Shown here: positions 17,247 through 27,500 of the stretch, in pieces
How positions within the stretch are numbered: position 1 is the stretch's first letter
How the letters are laid out: every line of letters starts with the position of its first letter
Origin: Carboxylicivirga marina
GTDB lineage: Bacteria; Bacteroidota; Bacteroidia; Bacteroidales; Marinilabiliaceae
DNA length: 64,000 bases
Direction of reading: 5' to 3'
Assembly: GCF_016612505.1 (NCBI RefSeq)
Contig: NZ_JAENRR010000002.1
Coordinates: 124,001-188,000, forward strand
Notes under the pieces: model-generated
The model's database searches: none
What the model was told of the DNA's origin: nothing
The model's input: the letters and a program-made list of their open reading frames with translations, nothing else
Position numbers and translations under genes: made by a program

Positions 17247-19154
17247 ATGAAGGAAGGCTCAAGCCGCTTGTTGGATACAATTAATTCGCCCCACGATTTA
17301 AAGAAGATTGGGGAAGAAGACTTGCCGCAAGTATGTGATGAATTAAGAGAATTTATAATCGATGCCTTGTCGTGTAATCCTGGACACTTTGGCGCCAGCC
17401 TTGGTGTTGTTGAATTATCAGTGGCACTTCACTATGTATTTAACACCCCTGAAGATAAAATCATATGGGATGTTGGTCATCAGGCCTATGGACATAAGAT
17501 TTTAACGGGGCGCAGAGATAATTTTCATACCAACCGTAAGTTTAAGGGCATTAGTGGATTTCCAAATGTTTTTGAGAGCGAATACGATGCCTTTGGTGTT
17601 GGGCACTCATCTACTTCAATTTCGGCAGGTTTGGGCATGGCTGCAGCTGCTGCCATGGATAATGATCCGGATAAGCACGTGGTGGCCGTGATTGGAGATG
17701 GTGCTATGACTGCAGGTATGGCTTTTGAGGGCTTGAACAATATGTCTACGCTTAAGGCTAACATGTTGGTTATCTTGAATGATAACAATATGGCTATTGA
17801 CCCTGCAGTTGGTGGTTTTAGCGAATACCTTGTTGATATTGCCACATCACAAACCTATAATAAGCTCCGCTCCGAAGCTTTTAAGATGCTGGAGAAGATG
17901 AAGCTGACAGGCCCTCGTTCCAAAGAGATGATTACAAAGCTTAACAACTCTTTGAAAAACCTGCTGACTAAGCAAACCAATATATTCGAGGGGCTTAATA
18001 TCCGTTATTTTGGCCCGGTGGATGGGCACGATGTTGACCACCTTCGCAAAGTAATGGCCGACCTAAAAGATATTCCAGGGCCTAAAGTACTACATGTCAT
18101 AACTAAAAAAGGTAAAGGCTTTAAGCTGGCCGAAGAAAACCAAACAGCCTGGCATGCGGTAGGTGACAAGTTTGACAAAGCTACAGGTCAAAAGCTGGAA
18201 GCAAAACCGGCAGCTCCCCGGCCACCAAAGTTCCAGGATGTATTTGGAAATACCATTGTTGAGCTGGCCGAGGAAAATGAAAAGATTGTAGGTGTAACGC
18301 CTGCCATGCCAACAGGTTGTAGCTTAAATATAATGATGGAGAAAATGCCCGATCGTGCCTTTGATGTTGGTATTGCCGAGCAGCATGCAGTGACTTTCTC
18401 TGCAGGAATGGCCATTGCCGGTTATACACCATTCTGTAATATTTACTCGTCGTTTATGCAGCGTGCTTACGATCAGGTGATACACGATGTGGCGCTTCAA
18501 AACTTAAATGTGGTGTTCTGCCTCGACCGTGGTGGTTTAGTTGGTGCTGATGGTGCCACACACCATGGAGCTTATGATTTATCATATATGCGAGGTATCC
18601 CAAATTTGGTGGTGTCATCACCTATGGATGAAGAAGAATTACGCAACTTGATGTACACTGCTCAATTGCCAAATACAGGACCATTTTCGATTCGTTATCC
18701 GAGAGGTAATGGATCGCTCCTGGATTGGCAACGTTCAATGAAGGAAATTAAAGTAGGTACAGGGCGAAGACTTAAAGATGGCGATGAGCTGGCAGTGTTA
18801 ACGATTGGCCCCATTGGAGTTAAAACAAGTCAGGTTATTAGTAAGCTTGAAAAAAGTGGATCATCTATTGCCCATTACGATATTCGCTTTGTTAAGCCGC
18901 TGGATGAAGGTTTGTTGCATGAAGTGTTTAAAAAGCACAAAAAGGTCATTACTATTGAAGACGGAACTGTTATTGGTGGTATGGGTAGTGCCGTGTTGGA
19001 GTTTATGGCTGATAATGGCTATTGCTCTAAAGTAAAACGTTTGGGTATTCCGGATGCCTACATTGAGCATGGTACACAAACCGAATTGTATGGTGTGTGT
19101 GGTTTTGATAAGGAAGGTATTGAAAATGCCATGAAACAGATGATAGAAGAGTAG
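17247..19154 (+). CDS. dxs: 1-deoxy-D-xylulose-5-phosphate synthase
   Basis: This protein of 635 residues from the ATG at 17247 matches the usual DXS length. It has the thiamine-diphosphate motif [15 protein letters not shown] (the GDG...N pattern), the N-terminal HVGHQ-type region ([14 protein letters not shown]) and the transketolase-like middle domain [20 protein letters not shown] condenses pyruvate with glyceraldehyde 3-phosphate, the first step of the MEP isoprenoid pathway. It stands alone with its own promoter and terminator. An upstream GTG start would add 30 poorly conserved residues. Confidence 0.95.
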   Translation: MKEGSSRLLDTINSPHDLKKIGEEDLPQVCDELREFIIDALSCNPGHFGASLGVVELSVALHYVFNTPEDKIIWDVGHQAYGHKILTGRRDNFHTNRKFKGISGFPNVFESEYDAFGVGHSSTSISAGLGMAAAAAMDNDPDKHVVAVIGDGAMTAGMAFEGLNNMSTLKANMLVILNDNNMAIDPAVGGFSEYLVDIATSQTYNKLRSEAFKMLEKMKLTGPRSKEMITKLNNSLKNLLTKQTNIFEGLNIRYFGPVDGHDVDHLRKVMADLKDIPGPKVLHVITKKGKGFKLAEENQTAWHAVGDKFDKATGQKLEAKPAAPRPPKFQDVFGNTIVELAEENEKIVGVTPAMPTGCSLNIMMEKMPDRAFDVGIAEQHAVTFSAGMAIAGYTPFCNIYSSFMQRAYDQVIHDVALQNLNVVFCLDRGGLVGADGATHHGAYDLSYMRGIPNLVVSSPMDEEELRNLMYTAQLPNTGPFSIRYPRGNGSLLDWQRSMKEIKVGTGRRLKDGDELAVLTIGPIGVKTSQVISKLEKSGSSIAHYDIRFVKPLDEGLLHEVFKKHKKVITIEDGTVIGGMGSAVLEFMADNGYCSKVKRLGIPDAYIEHGTQTELYGVCGFDKEGIENAMKQMIEE

Positions 19155-19176
19155 GGAAAACTTGATTATATACCGT

Positions 19177-19213
19177 AAAAACCCGTCAGACTTTCATTGT
19201 CTAACGGGTTTTT
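19177..19213 (+). terminator. Terminator of dxs
   Basis: AAAAACCCGTCAGAC pairs with GTCTAACGGGTTTTT around a short loop, with one mismatch and a T-run at the end. It begins 23 bases after the dxs stop. Confidence 0.85.
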
Positions 19214-19379
19214 GCATTTTTTAACTAAATGAAATAAAGCGCAGGTTTCATAATGTTATCATGCGCAATCGTATGCTGTCATTGACTCCGAACTATTTGA
19301 ATAAAACAAGCGAATAGTAAAAACGCCATATAGAACGAGGGAAACAATCTTTATGAATAACCTTAAAGTGTTATTTTTC

Positions 19380-19387
19380 TAATTTTG
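19380..19387 (+). promoter_or_regulatory. TAnnTTTG box for the hybrid kinase
   Basis: TAATTTTG lies 80-87 bases before the ATG at 19467. The rest of the 19214-19454 gap has no gene or clear structure. Confidence 0.45.
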
Positions 19388-19466
19388 TCGCCGCTTTTAT
19401 CAATTCTATACTAATGCCAGATAGAAATGAAACTTGTTTAATAGGGATAACTAATTGGGGAGAAAA

Positions 19467-22223
19467 ATGACTATTGATAAGCCGACGATTTTGGTTTATG
19501 ATGATTCTAAGCTTGAACTTTTGGAGATAAAATCTCACATTATTGAAGCAGGATACATTCCGTTAATTGCTAATAATGAAGATGAGTTTAATCGGTATTT
19601 ATATCATTATAAAGTAAGCCTGATTATTTTGGATGTGGTTTTGCAGGCCACCAACGGGTTTGAAATTTGTCGCCGGTTGAAGCTCGATGCCAAAACAAAA
19701 GAAATTCCACTCATTTTTTTAACTGCTCTATCCAACCAAAGTGAGATAATGCAAGGTCTGCAATTAGGGGCAGAAGAGTTTATCATTAAGCCCATTAACA
19801 AGGATATTTTCAAATTGAGGCTTAGTCGTATTTTAAAAAGATACAAGGAGCTTGATGAATACAATGCCCTTTTTCAGGAAATGAATAGCTGTTCATTTGT
19901 TCTTGAGCCTTTATATGATATGAAAGGAATATTGGTGGATGCCATTATTTCAACAGCAAACCCCTCGTTTCTGTTACACACAAATAAAGAATTGGAGGAG
20001 GTGTTAAGCACAAGCTTTAAGGATTATCCTGAACTAGAGGGTGTTGTTGGCCTTGAAGCTTTGACAAATTTATTACAAACTAGGGAAGCCATTAACGCTG
20101 AATATTACAACAAGACTTTAAACAGATGGTATAAGCTCAAAGCTTATTTGATTTCGTTTAGTAAAATTGTTTTAATACTGGCTGATATTACTGATGATAA
20201 ACGGTATGAATTGGAGCAAACTTTAATCGGATCCATATCTAAAAGTTTAATATCAAATAATGACTTTGAAACAAAGATTAAAAATGCGCTCGAGCTTCTT
20301 GGTAATTATTTAGAAGTCAGCAGGGTCTATATTTATGAAGATATTTCTTCTGGTAGTTTTTTTAACAATACCTATGAATGGTGCGCCATTGATGTACAAC
20401 CATACCGAGACTACTTGCAGCATGTCGATTATCACATCATTCCATCGTGGAAAGAATTGATTGAACAAAGAGGAGAAATTATCACGACTAATATCAGTGA
20501 ATTACCGGGTGATATTAAAGCACTGTTTGAACCCCAAGGTGTCAAGGCTGTATATGCTTGTTCTCTACGTATTGGCAATGAGCAGTTAGGTTATTTAGGT
20601 GTGAATAACACCGATGAGAGATTTCATTGGGATTCCTCAACATTAAAACTGATTCGCACAGTTTCTAATATAATCTCAACAGCTATTCAGCGAGAGCATG
20701 CAAGTCAGCAACTTGAAGCATCGAAACGTCAGCTGGATTTAATATTCGAGAACAGTCCGGTTACACAAGTATTACTCAATGACCAGCTTCAGGTATTAAG
20801 AGTGAATCATTCAAAGGTTTTTGATTATCGAATTGGTTTTGAAAAAGATTCGTTCCTGCCATTTGGGGAGGTCTTTAAATGCATTAATCATACAAAAGAG
20901 AAAGAGTGTGGAGAATCCAAGTTCTGTTCAAACTGCACCATACGCACTACCATCATTAAAAACCTTGATTTGGGTCAAGGCGAAAATAAAGTTGAAGGCT
21001 TGATGAGGGTGAATACAAGTAATGGTGTTCGTGCTGTATCTGTACTTGTTTCCACTGCCGTTATCAAGCACAAGAATGGTGAAAATGTGCTTGTTAGTAT
21101 TGATGATATCACCGAACGTAAAAGGGCTGAAAACCTGATTAAATCCAATGAGAAACGCCTGAAGCAGATATTCTCTGTCGCGCAGGTTGGGATTTGTTTG
21201 GCTAAACAGGGTGAGTTTGTTTTTGTTAATCGATACCTGGCTGACTTACTAGGGTATACGGATGAAGAGGTATTGCGAATGCCTACTTCAGGCTTGTTTT
21301 GCAGTATTGAAGACTATAATACTGTTAGAGAAAAAGCTTATAGTCAGTTGGAAGTACGCAAGCATGCGAGTGTTGAGGTAACCCTTAAAGCTAAGAACGG
21401 AGAGTTAATATATGCCATTCTGATGGCTGCTTTTTATAATAACAAAGATGAAAGTGAAGGACTTATTTCAGTGATTACTAATATAACGCCAAGAAAATTG
21501 GCTGAAGAGGCACTTTTGCAAAATCAAAAAAGCTTACGCAAAGCGAATAATGATAAAGATACTTTTATCTCTATTTTGGGGCACGATTTAAACAATGCAA
21601 TAGGTGGCAGTGTGCAAATAGTCAATCTATTAAATAAAGTAGAATGCTCAGAGGAAGAACGTCAAATGTTTATCAAACAAATATTTGATAATACGCTTTC
21701 TGCACATGGTTTGCTAACGAATCTTGTGATCTGGGGTAAAAACACATCGGGCCAAATCGGATTTAAACCAGAAAATGTGAAAGTGCAAGACTTATATGTA
21801 GCAAGTAGCCAAATTTACCAATTACAACTGAATCAAAAGCAATTGTCATTTACATTTGCTGATGAGCAGAATGCCTTTGTACATGGTGATCCATTTATGC
21901 TCGATGCAATTATTCGTAACCTGGTCAACAATGCCATTAAATTTACACCTGAAGGTGGTCAAATATCATTAGGTGTAAAGCAAGAAAATGATTCAATCAT
22001 ACTTTCGCTTACTGATACAGGAATTGGTATCGTTAAAGAAAAGGCTCAATGTTTATTCTCCGATGAGTATATGCAATCGGGGATAGGCACTGATGGAGAG
22101 CAAGGCACCGGTATTGGCTTGAAAATTATTAAGGGTTTTGTTGATCGTCACGAGGGTCAGATTTGGATTGATAGTGAACCGGGAAAAGGGACTTGTGTAT
22201 CGGTAGCCTTACCTCAGGAATAA
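19467..22223 (+). CDS. REC-PAS-GAF-PAS-PAS histidine kinase, soluble
   Basis: This protein is 918 residues from the ATG at 19467; the in-frame TTG at 19455 would add four. It has an N-terminal receiver (5-120; D12-D13, D56, T86, K108), a PAS-like region (135-245), a GAF domain (255-412), a PAS (420-550) and another PAS (565-680). HisKA has H706 in ILGHDLNN, and the HATPase has RNLVNNAIKF, DTGIGI and GTGIGL. There are no membrane segments. The first clear PAS has a cysteine set C472, C481, C487 and C490, known in some PAS variants and possibly metal-binding. The GAF is paralogous to that of the kinase near 59.6 kb (shared SRVYIYE and NTYEWC). It has no adjacent regulator. Confidence 0.9.
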   Translation: MTIDKPTILVYDDSKLELLEIKSHIIEAGYIPLIANNEDEFNRYLYHYKVSLIILDVVLQATNGFEICRRLKLDAKTKEIPLIFLTALSNQSEIMQGLQLGAEEFIIKPINKDIFKLRLSRILKRYKELDEYNALFQEMNSCSFVLEPLYDMKGILVDAIISTANPSFLLHTNKELEEVLSTSFKDYPELEGVVGLEALTNLLQTREAINAEYYNKTLNRWYKLKAYLISFSKIVLILADITDDKRYELEQTLIGSISKSLISNNDFETKIKNALELLGNYLEVSRVYIYEDISSGSFFNNTYEWCAIDVQPYRDYLQHVDYHIIPSWKELIEQRGEIITTNISELPGDIKALFEPQGVKAVYACSLRIGNEQLGYLGVNNTDERFHWDSSTLKLIRTVSNIISTAIQREHASQQLEASKRQLDLIFENSPVTQVLLNDQLQVLRVNHSKVFDYRIGFEKDSFLPFGEVFKCINHTKEKECGESKFCSNCTIRTTIIKNLDLGQGENKVEGLMRVNTSNGVRAVSVLVSTAVIKHKNGENVLVSIDDITERKRAENLIKSNEKRLKQIFSVAQVGICLAKQGEFVFVNRYLADLLGYTDEEVLRMPTSGLFCSIEDYNTVREKAYSQLEVRKHASVEVTLKAKNGELIYAILMAAFYNNKDESEGLISVITNITPRKLAEEALLQNQKSLRKANNDKDTFISILGHDLNNAIGGSVQIVNLLNKVECSEEERQMFIKQIFDNTLSAHGLLTNLVIWGKNTSGQIGFKPENVKVQDLYVASSQIYQLQLNQKQLSFTFADEQNAFVHGDPFMLDAIIRNLVNNAIKFTPEGGQISLGVKQENDSIILSLTDTGIGIVKEKAQCLFSDEYMQSGIGTDGEQGTGIGLKIIKGFVDRHEGQIWIDSEPGKGTCVSVALPQE

Positions 22224-22353
22224 TAATCATTATTACAATGGGAATAACGCTCTTCATTTTTACTTAAGGCTGTAACATGAAATTTAAGGTGTAGTTTATT
22301 TATCCCAACTAATATATCAATGGTATTAATAATGCATGTGTAGAAGATATCTC

Positions 22354-22430
22354 ATGCTCCCACATATAAACGACGCTCGCTCCCGGCATCTGGGAGCGAG
22401 CGTAATAGCTATCAGGGAGCATAGGCTCCC
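22354..22430. repeat. Nested GGGAGC inverted repeats
   Basis: A perfect 12-base stem (ACGCTCGCTCCC at 22373-22384 with GGGAGCGAGCGT at 22392-22403) is followed by GGGAGC-ATAG-GCTCCC at 22415-22430. ATGCTCCC at 22354-22361 can also pair with GGGAGCAT at 22415-22422. Five GGGAGC/GCTCCC cores lie in 77 bases, between two convergent genes. It may be a terminator or a REP-like element; the GC content stands out locally. Confidence 0.7.
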
Positions 22431-22444
22431 AGCTTTATGAATCG

Positions 22445-23158
22445 TTATTCAACTACAAGAATATGCTCAAAAGTTATTGTGCGAGCTTCTTTTAGCAATG
22501 TGCCTCCTCCTGAACCTTGGGTGCTTAATTCAAGTTCGTATTCTCCTTTATTCAAGCCAGGGACCATTACCAGTAATTCACTTCGCTCATTTGTAATGAT
22601 CTGTTCAGCTTTTGTTTTAACACCATCAGTCACACTTTTGAAAAAGAGCCCGATGTTGGTATTATCTCCTTCCAGCTTAATCCTACTCCCCGCGATTTTT
22701 ATCACATTGTTAGGTGTAATTACTGAATCGAATAGGCCAGTATAGCTATCTTCTACTTTTCCTATCACCGGACCTGTACTTGCAACGCCTAATACATCCA
22801 CTGCAATGGTTTCGAGTGTGGCACGTAATTCGGCCCCTTGTGTGAAATTAGCAGTTAGTTTGTGTTTTTCTTTTTCAAATTTGGCAGCACTGCCCTCGAA
22901 TACGCCTGTAACACCAATTCGACCATAACAAAGTGGTGTGTTAAGTGAGTAGCCTTGAGCAAGCAGTTTAGCCTTCAACCTGTCACTCACAGTGATAATA
23001 TTGTAGATGGTTTCTTCCTTATGCTCCGAGCCATCTTCCACAATTAAACGGGCAACATCGGCATTGGAGATATGGCCATTGGATTTGACTTTCCCAAAAT
23101 AATCATTGGGGTCTTCTGTTAGTTGATTGTCATACAACCATAAATTTAAGTTTTGCAT
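22445..23158 (-). CDS. HU-like DNA-binding domain + DUF4469 protein
   Basis: This 237-residue protein is of a type common in Bacteroidetes. The N-terminal half (about 1-130) resembles the HU-family DNA-binding domain (PF14848-like), with the VARLIVEDGSEHKEETIYNI and GVTGVFEGSAAKFE segments. The C-terminal part (about 130-235) resembles the immunoglobulin-like DUF4469. The precise role is not established. It is a single gene. About 110-190 bases upstream there is an unusual four-copy, 21-bp-period repeat array. Confidence 0.72.
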   Translation of the reverse strand: MQNLNLWLYDNQLTEDPNDYFGKVKSNGHISNADVARLIVEDGSEHKEETIYNIITVSDRLKAKLLAQGYSLNTPLCYGRIGVTGVFEGSAAKFEKEKHKLTANFTQGAELRATLETIAVDVLGVASTGPVIGKVEDSYTGLFDSVITPNNVIKIAGSRIKLEGDNTNIGLFFKSVTDGVKTKAEQIITNERSELLVMVPGLNKGEYELELSTQGSGGGTLLKEARTITFEHILVVE

Positions 23159-23268
23159 TTGTAAAGGTTTTATTAGTTAAATAAGATGCACTTCAAGTAT
23201 TGGTCTTCATTTAATACCTTGAGTGCTAATTATGGTGAATGAATATAGGACTAATTGAAGTATGAAAT

Positions 23269-23347
23269 TCAAAGTGGTAAGAAAAGCTGAATAAGCGTTA
23301 GGAAATAAGGAATAAGTGGTAGGAATTTCCAAATAAGCGGTTAAGAA
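23269..23347. repeat. Four direct repeats with exact 21-bp period
   Basis: Copies of about 15 bases start at 23269, 23290, 23311 and 23332. Units read tcaaAGTGGTAAGAA, AATAAGCGTTAGGAA, AATAAGTGGTAGGAA and AATAAGCGGTTAAGAA. The 21-base step is two helical turns, so all copies face the same side of the DNA. This suggests a cooperative protein-binding array. A small palindrome, AATTAC-TTC-GTAATT, follows at 23346-23360. The rest of the 23159-23495 gap has no gene. Confidence 0.75.
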
Positions 23348-23495
23348 TTACTTCGTAATTAGCATGTTTTATTGACCATAAATAGCAAAATTCTGCTTAT
23401 TTAGCGATGGGTATCAAAAAAAACACCAGTGAAACGCCATCCAACTATATTGCATGTGGCGCTTATTATTTCGATATGCTACTGACTCTATGAAA

Positions 23496-23523
23496 CAAAA
23501 AAAAGCCCGCAAAAGGCGAGCTT
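23496..23523 (-). terminator. Terminator of the 155-residue exported gene
   Basis: AAGCCCGC-AAAA-GGCGAGCTT forms an imperfect stem. On the minus strand it ends in a T-run (A-run at 23496-23503 on the plus strand). Confidence 0.65.
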
Positions 23524-23548
23524 ATCTCAAACTGTAACTATTAATTTA

Positions 23549-24016
23549 TTAGTTGTCCTTAGCTATAAACGGGATGCTCTCTTGTAAGTGAAAACGTACG
23601 ACTGTTAAGATGTATGATTCAACCTGAAAGAACTGGGCGCCAACGCTTGGTGTCGTAGCCTTTTTCATTTTTTTATAATAAGATGCCAGTAATTTGTCGG
23701 TTGACGATTTTAACTTTAACAGGTCTTTCATAAAGTCATCGGCCTGTTCATCGTTCATATTCTCCCAGGTATTGGCATATTTCATGAGTACATCCAATCG
23801 TTGCTTGCCTAGTTCTTTGCGTTTAACTTCATATTCGTCATACACTTTCCAGAAGGCTTCTTTGTGGGAATCATCAGGATTAACAAAGTACTCTACAATG
23901 GCTTTTTTTTCCATCCCAAACGCAGCCTGGTATAAATCTACTTCTTCGGTAAAGCTTTGTGCATACGATACGCTGGCAACGATGAGGCCAGTCAATAATA
24001 ATGTAAATCTTCTCAT
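23549..24016 (-). CDS. Exported helical protein of unknown function
   Basis: This 155-residue protein has a signal peptide ending near SYAQ (residue 20). The mature part is almost all helical and charged, with a W-K-V-Y-D-E-Y-E-V-K-R-K segment and no conserved catalytic motif that I recognise. The size and helical character are loosely like periplasmic Spy/CpxP-type chaperones, but I see no LTxxQ motif. It is a single gene with a terminator, next to another small envelope gene. Confidence 0.6.
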   Translation of the reverse strand: MRRFTLLLTGLIVASVSYAQSFTEEVDLYQAAFGMEKKAIVEYFVNPDDSHKEAFWKVYDEYEVKRKELGKQRLDVLMKYANTWENMNDEQADDFMKDLLKLKSSTDKLLASYYKKMKKATTPSVGAQFFQVESYILTVVRFHLQESIPFIAKDN

Positions 24017-24093
24017 ATTGGTTATTTTTAATAATGTTGGTAGTTTAACAGATAATCAGGTGATTAGTTTAAAGCAAGCTGAAATAATGAAAC

Positions 24094-24546
24094 TCACTTC
24101 TGATGAAATGTACTCACAATTAATTGACAATCGCCCATTTCATTCATCCCCGTTTTTTCGTCTTTTTCTACCAGTGTAACGCGTCCTGAACTGATACCAA
24201 CGCGGGCATCTTGTCTTAGAAAGTAATGTTCACCTGCTTTTAAGTTTAACTCAACCACTTTTGAGCTTTCTGCCGTTGAACTCATAAATGAATAGGTGCC
24301 GGGTTTTAGTTCCCACCTGAAGAAAGTACCGGGTCCTGTTCCTCCGGCTTCAATGCCATCGATCTTCACCTGTATTTGTCCGGCTGCACCAACCACTCTG
24401 CCGGTTCGGTAAACATATACAACTGCTTTCTCTGGGTTCTTTTCAAACTTTTTAGCTGTCTCGCTACTTTCAACAGGAGCTTTGCTCGTTGAAGCACATC
24501 CTATTAATAATGGTAATGCCAATAATGCAAATAATAACTTCTTCAT
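24094..24546 (-). CDS. DUF2846-like lipoprotein
   Basis: This 150-residue protein has a lipobox LIGC with lipidated C17. The body has the pattern AVVYVYRTGRVVGAAGQIQVKIDG then FFRWELKPGTYSF, which matches DUF2846 lipoproteins. The family's role is unknown. It is a single gene between alaS and a small exported protein. Confidence 0.7.
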   Translation of the reverse strand: MKKLLFALLALPLLIGCASTSKAPVESSETAKKFEKNPEKAVVYVYRTGRVVGAAGQIQVKIDGIEAGGTGPGTFFRWELKPGTYSFMSSTAESSKVVELNLKAGEHYFLRQDARVGISSGRVTLVEKDEKTGMNEMGDCQLIVSTFHQK

Positions 24547-24693
24547 GACTCAATGATTTATTGTTTGGTACAAAGATGATGCTTTGAATGGGGCGTTTCT
24601 ACTCGCTTTGGTTCAGGTAATACTCCCAATAGGTCAATCTGTAGAGAAGTAACAGTTAGGTGGTTAAAGTTGTTTACTGGGGTGAGGAAACGA

Positions 24694-24720
24694 AAAAAGC
24701 CCGCCATTGGGCGAGCTTTT
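24694..24720 (-). terminator. Terminator of alaS
   Basis: AAAAGCCCGCC-ATT-GGGCGAGCTTTT forms a stem with one mismatch, 21 bases beyond the alaS stop on the minus strand. It is followed there by a T-run. Confidence 0.8.
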
Positions 24721-24740
24721 GAGTCTATTTAAGAAGTCGT

Positions 24741-27377
24741 TTAATTATCAAGCTGGCTTTTGATGATGGCAACAGCTTCATCAATGGCCACATCCAGTCC
24801 ATCAAGGTTTTTACCACCTGCAGTAGCGAAGAAAGGCTGACCACCTCCACCACCTTGCATCTTTTTAGCGGCCTCACGAACAATGCCGCCGGCATTTAAG
24901 CCTTTTTCTTTCACCAAATTATCGGCAATAAGAATTGCTAATTGCGGTTTGCCTTTTACTTCGGCACCCAAAACAGCTACCACATCGTCCAGCTCTTGTT
25001 TGATTTGGAATGCCAAATCTTTTAATGAGTCGGCTAATATCGGTTTTACGCGCTGAGCAATGACTTTCACGCCTGCTACATCCTTTGCAGAATCAACCAG
25101 GTTGCGTTTTTCAATCGACATTACATTTTTGCGCATGCCATCTACCTGAGCACTCATGTTGCTATTCTCATCCATCAGGTTTTCGATGTTCTTCTTAAGG
25201 TTAGCAGGGTTTTTAAACATCTCGCCCAGCTCCTTAATTAAAGCAAACTGCTGGTTAATGAACTCTTCAGCTTTTGTTCCTGTAACAGCTTCAATACGAC
25301 GAATGCCAGCTGCAATAGATGATTCACTGATGATTTTGAAGAAGCCCATCTGACCGGTTGCTTCAACGTGCGTACCACCACATAATTCAACCGATGTGCC
25401 AAACTTTATGGCGCGAACCAAATCGCCGTATTTCTCACCGAACAAGGCCATTGCACCCATTTTGGTGGCTTCGGCATGCGGTATCTCGCGCATTTCTTCC
25501 AGTTGCATATTACTACGGATACGCTGGTTAACCAATGCTTCTACTTTAGCAATTTCTTCGTCACCTACCTTTTGGAAGTGAGAGAAGTCAAATCGCAAAT
25601 AATCAGGATGTACCAATGAACCTTTTTGCTCAACATGCTCACCTAATACTTCACGCAATGCTTCGTGCATCAGGTGAGTAGCGGTGTGATTATTGGCAAT
25701 GTTTTGTCGGGCCTGCTTGTTTACAACAGCTTTGAATGTAGCATTCAATTCAGTTGGTAATTTCTTAGCCAGGTGCACAATCAGGTTGTTTTCTTTCTTT
25801 GTATCGATGATGGAAACTTTTTCATCACCATGTTGTATGTAACCAGTATCACCAACCTGACCACCACTTTCGGCATAGAAAGGCGTGATATTGAATACAA
25901 TCTGATATAACTCTTTATTCTTCTGTTTTATCTTACGGTAGCGGGTAATGAATACATCCGATTCCAGGTAATCGTAGCCGATAAATTCTTCGCGATCATC
26001 TTGCTGAAGAACTACCCAGTCGTCTGTTTCAATAGCAGAGGCATTACGTGCTCGGTCTTTTTGCTTCTGCATTTCGCCTTCAAACTCCTCGCGGTTCACC
26101 ACCAGATCATTTTCTTTAAGGATGAGCTCGGTTAAGTCCAATGGGAAACCAAAGGTATCATACAATTCAAAAGCAACAGCTCCGTTCACTACATTGTAGT
26201 TTTTGGCTTTGGTTTCAGTCATGATCTTATCCAACATGCTGATGCCTGTTGCTAAAGTGCGAAGGAATGATTCTTCCTCTTCCTTAATAACCTTCTCAAT
26301 AAGTGTTTTTTGCGCCACTAATTCAGGGAAGGCATCACCCATGGTTGCAATAAGTGTGTCAACCAATTTATATACGAATGCCTGTTTGCTGTTTAAGAAG
26401 GTGTAGCTGTAACGTACAGCTCGGCGAAGAATACGACGAATCACATAACCTGCTTTATTATTTGATGGTAATTGACCGTCGGTAATAGAGAATGAAATTG
26501 TACGCACATGGTCGGCTACTACGCGCATGGCGATGTCTATCTCCTCGCTTTTACCATATTCAAAACCACTAAGCTCAGCAATTTTGTTGATGATAGGGGT
26601 GAAGACATCACTGTCGTAGTTCGATGATTTGTTTTGAATAACACGTACTAAACGTTCAAATCCCATTCCGGTATCTACATGCTTATTCGGAAGTGGCTTA
26701 AGTTCACCATTCGACATGCGGTTGTATTGAATAAATACCAGGTTCCAGATTTCAATTACCTGGTCATGGTCCATGTTCACCAATGACTTGCCATCAACCT
26801 TGGCACGCTCATCATCGGGGCGCATATCAATATGTATCTCGGAGCAAGGACCACACGGACCTGTTTCGCCCATTTCCCAGAAGTTATCTTTTTTGTTTCC
26901 GTTGATGATGCGGTCTTTATCAATCCATTCTTCCCAGGCAGCAGCAGCTTCGTCATCACGACTCACGTTATCTTCTTTGCTACCTTCAAAAACAGTCACG
27001 TACAAGCGATCTTTTTCAACCTTTAGCACATCCGTCAAGTACTCCCAGCCCCAGGCAATGGCTTCCTTTTTAAAGTAATCGCCAAATGACCAGTTACCTA
27101 GCATCTCAAACATCGTATGGTGATAGGTATCGTGACCTACCTCTTCAAGGTCATTGTGTTTTCCCGAAACGCGTAAACACTTCTGAGAGTTCGTCACTCG
27201 CGAACTTTCGGCTGGATTATTACCCAAAAAGATATCTTTAAACTGATTCATACCAGCATTGGTAAACATCAGTGTTGGGTCATTTTTCACCACCATTGGT
27301 GCCGAAGACACCACCTTATGTTGCTTAGAATTAAAGAAATCAAGAAAACTCTTCCTTACTTCAGAGGCCGTCATCAT
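24741..27377 (-). CDS. alaS: Alanyl-tRNA synthetase
   Basis: This 878-residue protein has the full AlaRS architecture. The aminoacylation core has [13 protein letters not shown], the editing domain has the zinc-binding [11 protein letters not shown] and [10 protein letters not shown], and the C-terminal C-Ala region ends with [15 protein letters not shown]. It charges tRNA-Ala in the cytosol. The start has two adjacent ATG codons at 27375-27377 and 27372-27374. It is divergent from the M23 peptidase gene, with interlocking promoter boxes. Confidence 0.97.
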   Translation of the reverse strand: MMTASEVRKSFLDFFNSKQHKVVSSAPMVVKNDPTLMFTNAGMNQFKDIFLGNNPAESSRVTNSQKCLRVSGKHNDLEEVGHDTYHHTMFEMLGNWSFGDYFKKEAIAWGWEYLTDVLKVEKDRLYVTVFEGSKEDNVSRDDEAAAAWEEWIDKDRIINGNKKDNFWEMGETGPCGPCSEIHIDMRPDDERAKVDGKSLVNMDHDQVIEIWNLVFIQYNRMSNGELKPLPNKHVDTGMGFERLVRVIQNKSSNYDSDVFTPIINKIAELSGFEYGKSEEIDIAMRVVADHVRTISFSITDGQLPSNNKAGYVIRRILRRAVRYSYTFLNSKQAFVYKLVDTLIATMGDAFPELVAQKTLIEKVIKEEEESFLRTLATGISMLDKIMTETKAKNYNVVNGAVAFELYDTFGFPLDLTELILKENDLVVNREEFEGEMQKQKDRARNASAIETDDWVVLQQDDREEFIGYDYLESDVFITRYRKIKQKNKELYQIVFNITPFYAESGGQVGDTGYIQHGDEKVSIIDTKKENNLIVHLAKKLPTELNATFKAVVNKQARQNIANNHTATHLMHEALREVLGEHVEQKGSLVHPDYLRFDFSHFQKVGDEEIAKVEALVNQRIRSNMQLEEMREIPHAEATKMGAMALFGEKYGDLVRAIKFGTSVELCGGTHVEATGQMGFFKIISESSIAAGIRRIEAVTGTKAEEFINQQFALIKELGEMFKNPANLKKNIENLMDENSNMSAQVDGMRKNVMSIEKRNLVDSAKDVAGVKVIAQRVKPILADSLKDLAFQIKQELDDVVAVLGAEVKGKPQLAILIADNLVKEKGLNAGGIVREAAKKMQGGGGGQPFFATAGGKNLDGLDVAIDEAVAIIKSQLDN

Positions 27378-27421
27378 ATCTCGTAAATTTTATATCAAGG
27401 TGTTATGTACAATAAAAAACC

Positions 27422-27451
27422 TTGCAAAGTTAGATTATTTAAGTAATTTTG
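27422..27451. promoter_or_regulatory. Overlapping divergent promoters, alaS / M23
   Basis: Plus strand: TAATTTTG at 27444-27451, with TTG at 27422-27424 nineteen bases upstream, a full -33/-7 pair for the M23 gene. Minus strand: TAACTTTG at 27432-27425, a full -7 match for alaS. The two promoters interlock within 30 bases, so only one polymerase could sit there at a time. Confidence 0.6.
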
Positions 27452-27500
27452 GACCGATTAGTGCCCAATTTTTCTAATTAAAAAGTAAAACACCCGTACT

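Noticed and set aside
22437-22745. A plus-strand frame of 102 codons over the HU/DUF4469 gene
   Set aside because: It is antisense to a well-supported gene and has no recognisable domain.
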